DNA of 23,662 bases. Source: JAJXWB01 sp036796555 (GTDB lineage: Bacteria; Pseudomonadota; Alphaproteobacteria; Rhizobiales; Beijerinckiaceae). The stretch covers positions 1-23,662 of the forward strand of contig DAIRCS010000041.1 in the NCBI GenBank assembly GCA_036796555.1. The letters run 5' to 3'. Made by a program: the position numbers and the translations under genes. How positions within the stretch are numbered: the stretch's first letter is position 1; each line of letters starts with the position of its first letter. Under the pieces are notes generated by a model that was not told where the DNA came from, did not search any database, and saw only the letters and a program-made list of their open reading frames with translations. Positions 19,039 through 23,662 of the stretch are shown here, piece by piece.

Positions 19039-20100
19039 ATGCGCGGCGCAACTGCCAAAGACAGGCTTCTGTCGATCCTTCCGGTGCTCGCCGGCTTCTT
19101 CGGTCTGATGGCGCTCGGCGCGTTCTTCCCGAAATTCGCCCGTGTGCTCGATCTGGCGCTGCCGTTCTTCGGCCTGATCGGCCTCGGCTACATCTGCGGG
19201 CGGCTATTCGATTTCGGCGAGGAAGGGCTCGCCTGGGTCAACGTCTTCATCGTCTATGTCGCACTGCCGTCGATGTTCTTCGTGCTGATCTCGAAGACGC
19301 CGGTGCACGAGCTGCTGAACTTCCGTTTCGTCGCCTGCACGGCGGGGGCGACCATTACCGCCTTTGCTCTCGCCTTCGCGGTCGGCATGAAGGCGTCGGG
19401 CGGAAACATTCCGGAGGCGACGATCCAGGCCAACGCCGGCGGCTACGCCAATATCGGCTACATGGGGCCGGGCCTGACGCTGGCGACGCTGGGGGCGGGC
19501 GCGGCCGCCCCGGTGGCGCTGATCTTCGCCGCCGACACGATCTTCCTCTTCTCGGCGCTGCCGCTGCTGATGGCGATCGGGCGCGGCGAGGGGCGGGGCG
19601 CCCTGCGCACGGCGTGGATCGCCCTGCTGCGGATCGTCACGCATCCCTTCAACATCGCCACGGCGATAGCGGTCACGGCCGCCGCCTTCGCCTGGCAGCC
19701 GCCCGCGGCCATCGGCAAAATGGCGACCATGCTGACCGGCGCCGCCGCGCCGTCGGCGCTGTTTGCGCTCGGCGTGACGGTGGCGCAGCGGCCGATCCGG
19801 CGGGTCGCGCCCGAACTGCCGTTCCTGCTGTTCATCAAGCTGATCGCGCACCCGCTGCTCGTTTATCTCTACCTCTCGGCCGTCGGCGGCTTCGATCGGG
19901 TGTGGACCTTCACGGCGGTGCTGATGGCCTCGCTGCCGCCGGCGCTCAACGTGTTCGTGATGGCGAGCCAGTATCGCGCCTACGTCGAGCGCGCCTCGAG
20001 CGCGATCCTGATCGGCACGCTCGCCTCGGTCGTGACCGTCACCGGCCTGCTGTGGCTCGTCTCCAACGACATGCTGCCCCTGTCGCTGTTCGCCCGCTGA
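19039..20100 (+). CDS. AEC (auxin efflux carrier) family transporter
   Basis: An inner membrane carrier of 353 residues from ATG at 19039, chosen for GAGAAGG 5 nt upstream; the open frame reaches back to 18985. Family marks are the N-terminal LDLALPFFGLIGLGYICGRL, WVNVFIVYVALPSMFF, the centre NAGGYANIGYMGPGLTLATLG with small residues in a membrane helix, ATMLTGAAAPSALFALGVTV (the conserved P-S-ALFALG region), and TAVLMASLPPALNVFVMASQY. About ten hydrophobic segments are seen; an extra one (LPVLAGFFGLMALGAFF) precedes the usual start and is unusual. Known members export malate, malonate or other organic anions; the substrate here is unknown. Divergent from the beta-propeller gene. Confidence 0.9.
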   Translation: MRGATAKDRLLSILPVLAGFFGLMALGAFFPKFARVLDLALPFFGLIGLGYICGRLFDFGEEGLAWVNVFIVYVALPSMFFVLISKTPVHELLNFRFVACTAGATITAFALAFAVGMKASGGNIPEATIQANAGGYANIGYMGPGLTLATLGAGAAAPVALIFAADTIFLFSALPLLMAIGRGEGRGALRTAWIALLRIVTHPFNIATAIAVTAAAFAWQPPAAIGKMATMLTGAAAPSALFALGVTVAQRPIRRVAPELPFLLFIKLIAHPLLVYLYLSAVGGFDRVWTFTAVLMASLPPALNVFVMASQYRAYVERASSAILIGTLASVVTVTGLLWLVSNDMLPLSLFAR

Positions 20101-20186
20101 ACGCGCCGTCCGTTACCGGCTGTTAAGCACATGGCTGGCATGGTGCGGTCGATCGTGTGCGCGGCGTAACGGGTTCGGGGGTTGGC

Positions 20187-21374
20187 ATGGCTATGGCTTC
20201 AGTGGGCAAGCGCAAGGCCGAAAGGCGCGGTTGCCAGGTCAAGGCCCAAGTGCTGCGGCCCGACCGCGCCGATCCCATCGACTGCACGATCCTCGATTTC
20301 AGCGCGACAGGCGCGCGCGTGAAGCTCAATGGGCAAGCCGAACTGCCGTCCCGCTTCAAGCTCTACATTCCCTCGCGCCCGGAAACCAAGAGCGTCATTC
20401 TGCGCTGGATGAGGGGACTGGAATTCGGCGTCGAATATTCGACCGGCCTCGCCGACGAAAGGACGTTCTTCGAATTGATCGAACGCGTGGCCGTGCTCGA
20501 ACGGGGAGGAGCCGGCCCGGACGGCTCCGAGGCGCTCGCGATTCTGGCGCGGCGCATGGACGCTCTGGAGGCGCGGCTTGAGAGCGCGCCGGACGCACGC
20601 GCGGCGGCCGACGTGGAATCCGGCGCGGATCTGCGCCAGCGGATCGACGAGGTCGCGACGGCCGCCGAGGACCAGCTCACGCGCAGCGAGCAGTTTCTGA
20701 TGACGCGCCTGGACGAGGCGGAACAGCGCCTGCGCGCGCTGCAGGCGCCCGACGTCGCCGGCCGGCTGGCGCGACTCGAGGCGCTCGCCGAAACCGCGGC
20801 GCTCGCATCGCCGGCGCCGCACGAGGATGTGGAGGCCCCCGGTCCAGATCCGCGCATCGTCGCCCGCATCGCCGATCTGGAGGCCCGGCTGATGTCCGCG
20901 CCGCGCGGCGGCGCCTTCGACCCTTCCGCGCTGGACGCGAAAATCGAGCAGGCGGCGCGCCACGCGGAAGAACGGACGGAACGCGTCGAGCGCTTTCTGA
21001 TGGCGCGCATCGACGATCTCGAGGCGGAACAGATTTCGGCGCCGGCGGCGCCCGCCGCCATGCGGTCCTCGGAGGTCGCGGATATCGATTTTCGCGTGCA
21101 CGAACTGGCGGCGCGCTTCGACGCGCTGGCCGCGTCGGCGGCCGCGCCTTCCGCCGAACGCGAGGAACTCGCGCGGCTCGCCGAGCGCGTGTCCGACCTC
21201 GAAGTCTCCGTGATGGAGCTGCGGATCGATCAGCCGACGGGCGAGGCGGCGGCCAGCGACGATCTGGCGCGTCGCATCGCGGAGATCGAAGGACGCCACG
21301 GCGAGATCATCGCGACGTTGCGCAATCTTCTCGCGCTGCTGAGCGCCAGCGAGGCGCGCCGCGCCGCGAGCTGA
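20187..21374 (+). CDS. PilZ-domain protein with a long coiled-coil tail
   Basis: 395 residues from ATG at 20187 (ATG at 20193 and GTG at 20157 are alternatives; a G-rich stretch lies just upstream). The first about 85 residues are a PilZ domain, which in known cases binds cyclic di-GMP: RKAERR (RxxxR-like), ILDFSATGARVKL (D-x-S-x-x-G), and ILRWMRGLEFGVEY. The remaining 300 residues are rich in Ala, Glu, Arg and Leu with heptad-like spacing and predicted coiled coil. A unit recurs: RSEQFLMTRLDEAEQRL and RVERFLMARIDDLEAEQ, and RIADLEARL and RRMDALEARL are similar. No membrane segment is seen. It probably links c-di-GMP level to a filament or scaffold, but the partner is unknown. It faces the UbiH-like gene tail to tail with a 3-bp gap. 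Confidence 0.85.
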   Translation: MAMASVGKRKAERRGCQVKAQVLRPDRADPIDCTILDFSATGARVKLNGQAELPSRFKLYIPSRPETKSVILRWMRGLEFGVEYSTGLADERTFFELIERVAVLERGGAGPDGSEALAILARRMDALEARLESAPDARAAADVESGADLRQRIDEVATAAEDQLTRSEQFLMTRLDEAEQRLRALQAPDVAGRLARLEALAETAALASPAPHEDVEAPGPDPRIVARIADLEARLMSAPRGGAFDPSALDAKIEQAARHAEERTERVERFLMARIDDLEAEQISAPAAPAAMRSSEVADIDFRVHELAARFDALAASAAAPSAEREELARLAERVSDLEVSVMELRIDQPTGEAAASDDLARRIAEIEGRHGEIIATLRNLLALLSASEARRAAS

Positions 21375-21377
21375 GTT

Positions 21378-22616
21378 TCAGCTTCTCGAATCCGGCGCGA
21401 AATTCGCCAGCGTGCGCGCGAGCGTGGGCTCGACGCCCTCGCGCAGGATCGCGCGCCGCAACGGGCCGATGGCGGCGACCGCCGCGAGCCCGACGCCGCG
21501 CAGGAGATCGACGGGCAGGAAATCGGCGAGCAGGGTGCGGTTGAGAATGTCGACGCCGCGGGTGCGGATGTCGATGTCGGCGCGGCGCGATTTTTCATAA
21601 TCCGCGACGGCCGCCTCGATCGCCTTCGCATTCGAGAGATCGACGCCGTCGAGCGCGAGCGCGGCGTCCGAGGAATCGCGGATGCCGAGGTTGAGGCCCT
21701 GCGCGCCGAGCGGCGGAAAGACGTGGCAGGCCTCGCCGACCAGCATGAGGCGCGGGCCGCTGACCTTCAGCGTGCGCATGCCCGCCATCGGAAAGGCGCC
21801 GAGCTTCCCCTCGATCTCGATCGCGCCATAGCGATAGTGCGACTGGTCCTCGATCTCGGCGGCGAGTTCGCGCGGGCTCAGCGCCATGCGGCGCTGGGCC
21901 TGCGCCGGCGGCATGAGCCAGACGAGGCTGGAGCGGCGCGGCGCCTCCGACGTCGAGGGCATGGGCACGAAGGTGAAGGGCCCGAAGCGCGTGTGGAATT
22001 CGGTGGTGATGTCGTCGTGGGGACGGCGGTGGCGGAGAATGCCGGTGACGGCGGTCTGCGGATAGGACCATTCCTTGATCCCGATTCCCGCCGCCTTGCG
22101 CGCCGGCGAATTGCGGCCGTCGCCCGCGACCACGACCGCGCATTCGATCCCGCGGCCGTCGTCGAGGAAGGCGGTCACGCCATCGGCGCGGAAATCGTAG
22201 GTCGAGACGAAGGCTTCGATGCGCGTGATCGCGGGCATGCCGTCGACGACCTCCGACAGCATGGCGACGATGTCGTCGTTCGGCACATTGAGGCCGAACG
22301 CGTCGAGGCCGATCTCGTCCGACGTGAAGAGGGCCGGCGGCGGGCGGAACAGGGACGAGGTGTCGTCGATGATACGGATGCCCTTCACGACCGCGGAAAT
22401 CTCTTCCAGCGGCTCGCGCAGGCCGAGATCGTCGAGATGGCGCAGCGATCCCTCGAACAGCGCGACGGTGCGGCCGGGCAGGGGGCCGGGCGTCCTGCCG
22501 ACCAGCGCGACGGAATGGCCGGCGCGCGCGAGCGCGATCGCCGCGATCAGGCCCGAGGCGCCGGCGCCGGCGACGAGAATGTCGAATGTCTGGTACGGAG
22601 CCTGAGCTGTCGCCAT
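21378..22616 (-). CDS. UbiH/UbiF-family FAD-dependent hydroxylase
   Basis: A flavin monooxygenase of 412 residues, probably hydroxylating an aromatic ring in ubiquinone synthesis at the inner membrane. ATG at 22616 has GGGAG 8 nt upstream. The FAD dinucleotide-fold motif is ILVAGAGASGL (Gly17, Gly19, Gly22); the DG motif is VVAGDGRNSPARKAAG (165-167); the second FAD motif is LVGEACHVFPPLGAQGLNLG, with Glu295 where most members have Asp, a form common in rhizobial homologues. The position hydroxylated (C1, C5 or C6) cannot be told from sequence. It converges with the PilZ gene and lies downstream of the quinone oxidoreductase gene on the same strand across a repeat. Confidence 0.88.
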   Translation of the reverse strand: MATAQAPYQTFDILVAGAGASGLIAAIALARAGHSVALVGRTPGPLPGRTVALFEGSLRHLDDLGLREPLEEISAVVKGIRIIDDTSSLFRPPPALFTSDEIGLDAFGLNVPNDDIVAMLSEVVDGMPAITRIEAFVSTYDFRADGVTAFLDDGRGIECAVVVAGDGRNSPARKAAGIGIKEWSYPQTAVTGILRHRRPHDDITTEFHTRFGPFTFVPMPSTSEAPRRSSLVWLMPPAQAQRRMALSPRELAAEIEDQSHYRYGAIEIEGKLGAFPMAGMRTLKVSGPRLMLVGEACHVFPPLGAQGLNLGIRDSSDAALALDGVDLSNAKAIEAAVADYEKSRRADIDIRTRGVDILNRTLLADFLPVDLLRGVGLAAVAAIGPLRRAILREGVEPTLARTLANFAPDSRS

Positions 22617-22710
22617 GAGTGAATCTCCCGGAGGCCCTAGATAGCGCGGCGAGGCGCGGGGCGGGAGGCCGTCCGATCAAGGTGTGACGGCGGGTCGCAG
22701 CGCGGGACAC

Positions 22711-22834
22711 GCTCCCTCTCCCGCGAAGCGGGCTCGGGTGAGGGACCTGCGATTGCGAGGAACGACCGGGTTGTGGAACGGCCCTCATCCGTCGCGCTTC
22801 GCGCGCCACCTTCTCCCGCTTTCGCGGGAGAAGG
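22711..22834. repeat. Intergenic palindromic repeat (CTCCCTCTCCC...GGGAGAAGG type)
   Basis: GCTCCCTCTCCCGCGAAGCG at the left and TTCTCCCGCTTTCGCGGGAG at the right bound an imperfect palindrome with inner stems (CCCGCGAAGCGGG; CCCGCTTTCGCGGG) and a middle block CCCTCATCCGTCGCG. It lies between two genes on the same strand and may mark the end of the oxidoreductase transcript. Confidence 0.75.
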
Positions 22835-22843
22835 ACGCAGCCA

Positions 22844-23662
22844 TCACGGCGTCAGGATCACCATGCCTGTCGTCTCGCGGCCCTGCAGGTCGCGGTGCGC
22901 CTTTTCGGCGTCGGCGAGCTTGTAGCGGCCGGTGATCGGGATTTTCACCGTGCCGTCGGCGACGACCTTGAACAGGTCCTTCGCCATCTTCTCCAGCCGC
23001 GTCCGATCCGCCAGGAAGGTGAAGAGCGTCGGGCGCGTGGCGAAGAGCGAGCCCTTCTGGCCGAGCAGGCCGAGGTTGAAGGCCTCGACCGGGCCGGAGG
23101 CCGAACCGAAGCTCGCGAAGGTTCCGAACGGCTTCAGGCAGTCGAGGGACGCCGGGAAGGTCGCCTTGCCGACACCGTCGTAGACGACCTCGCACAGCTT
23201 GCCCTTGGTGATCTCCTTCACGCGCGCCGCGAAATCCTCCTCGCGGTAGAGGATGACGTGCTTGGCGCCGAGTTTTTTCGCCAGCTTCGCCTTCTCGGGC
23301 GAGCCGACCGTGCCGATGACGGTCGCGCCGAGCCCCTTGCCCCACTGGCACAGGATCGAGCCGACGCCGCCGGCCGCCGCATGCACGAGGATCGTGTCGC
23401 CTTCCTTCACCTTGTAGGTCTGGCGCAGCAGATATTGCGCGGTCAGGCCCTTGAGCATCAGGCCGGCGGCGGTCTCGTAGGAAATGCTCTTCGGCAGTTT
23501 CACGCCGAGCGCGGCCGGCAGGTTGCGCACTTCCGCATAGCCGCCGAGCGTGCCGGAATAGGCGACGCGATCGCCGACCTTGAAGTCCTTCACGCCCTTG
23601 CCCACGGCGACCACTTCGCCCGCGCCCTCGTTGCCCGGCGTGTAGGGCAGGGGCGTCGGATA
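22844..23662 (-). CDS. NADPH:quinone oxidoreductase (MDR/zeta-crystallin family), N-terminus cut by window edge
   Basis: The frame is open to the right edge, so about 50 N-terminal residues are missing; 272 residues are visible, to a TGA at 22844-22846. These soluble zinc-free medium-chain dehydrogenases reduce quinones or other carbonyls with NADPH. Visible marks are YPTPLPYTPGNEGAGEV, the QOR signature region, GDRVAYSGTLGGYAEV, the nucleotide fold LVHAAAGGVGS with GATVIGTVGSPEKAKLAKKLGA, and the closing ITGRYKLADAEKAHRDLQGR. There are no zinc ligands. The order toward ubiH-like is the same strand, separated by a repeat; a link with quinone metabolism is suggestive only. Confidence 0.93.
   Translation of the reverse strand, partial: YPTPLPYTPGNEGAGEVVAVGKGVKDFKVGDRVAYSGTLGGYAEVRNLPAALGVKLPKSISYETAAGLMLKGLTAQYLLRQTYKVKEGDTILVHAAAGGVGSILCQWGKGLGATVIGTVGSPEKAKLAKKLGAKHVILYREEDFAARVKEITKGKLCEVVYDGVGKATFPASLDCLKPFGTFASFGSASGPVEAFNLGLLGQKGSLFATRPTLFTFLADRTRLEKMAKDLFKVVADGTVKIPITGRYKLADAEKAHRDLQGRETTGMVILTP

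Overview
The window looks like a chromosomal segment of an alphaproteobacterium, most likely of the order Hyphomicrobiales (Rhizobiales); a methanotroph-like family (Methylocystaceae/Beijerinckiaceae) is possible, but the sequence alone does not settle it. The reasons are high G+C, an ExoR-type Sel1 regulator, a DUF3297 gene, a group III truncated globin, a UbiH/UbiF-like hydroxylase of the rhizobial type, and dispersed palindromic intergenic repeats of kinds common in this order. No rRNA, tRNA, CRISPR array, insertion sequence or integrase was seen.

Left part (1-4700): the 3' end of an unidentified Pro/Lys-rich gene and a terminator; a double alpha/beta-hydrolase gene whose interdomain linker is made of an inserted palindromic repeat; a truncated hemoglobin; queF; and a lower-G+C two-gene operon encoding a DpnI-family, methyl-dependent restriction endonuclease behind a small unknown protein.

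Middle (4700-14600): eno, an aldo/keto reductase, a YciB/IspZ-type membrane protein, and valS. The valS frame has no stop where the family normally ends. It stays open for about 1.9 kb antisense to three tandem paralogous genes for small exported proteins (C-x9-C plus a GD[VI]VVT motif), which form an unnamed family. Next come mntH and mntR, divergent around a perfect 30-bp inverted repeat that is almost certainly the manganese operator.

Right part (14600-23662): exoR (periplasmic brake on the ExoS/ChvI system), a composite repeat cluster, xthA, a CinA/PncC-like protein lacking the usual catalytic lysine, a DUF3297 protein, a membrane-anchored strictosidine-synthase-like beta-propeller, an AEC-family transporter, a PilZ protein with a long coiled-coil tail, a UbiH/UbiF-like hydroxylase, and an NADPH:quinone oxidoreductase cut by the window edge.

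Most genes are housekeeping and stand alone or in convergent/divergent pairs. The points most worth following up are the DpnI-like operon, the triplicated exported family hidden antisense to the valS run-on, and the repeat element translated inside the double hydrolase.
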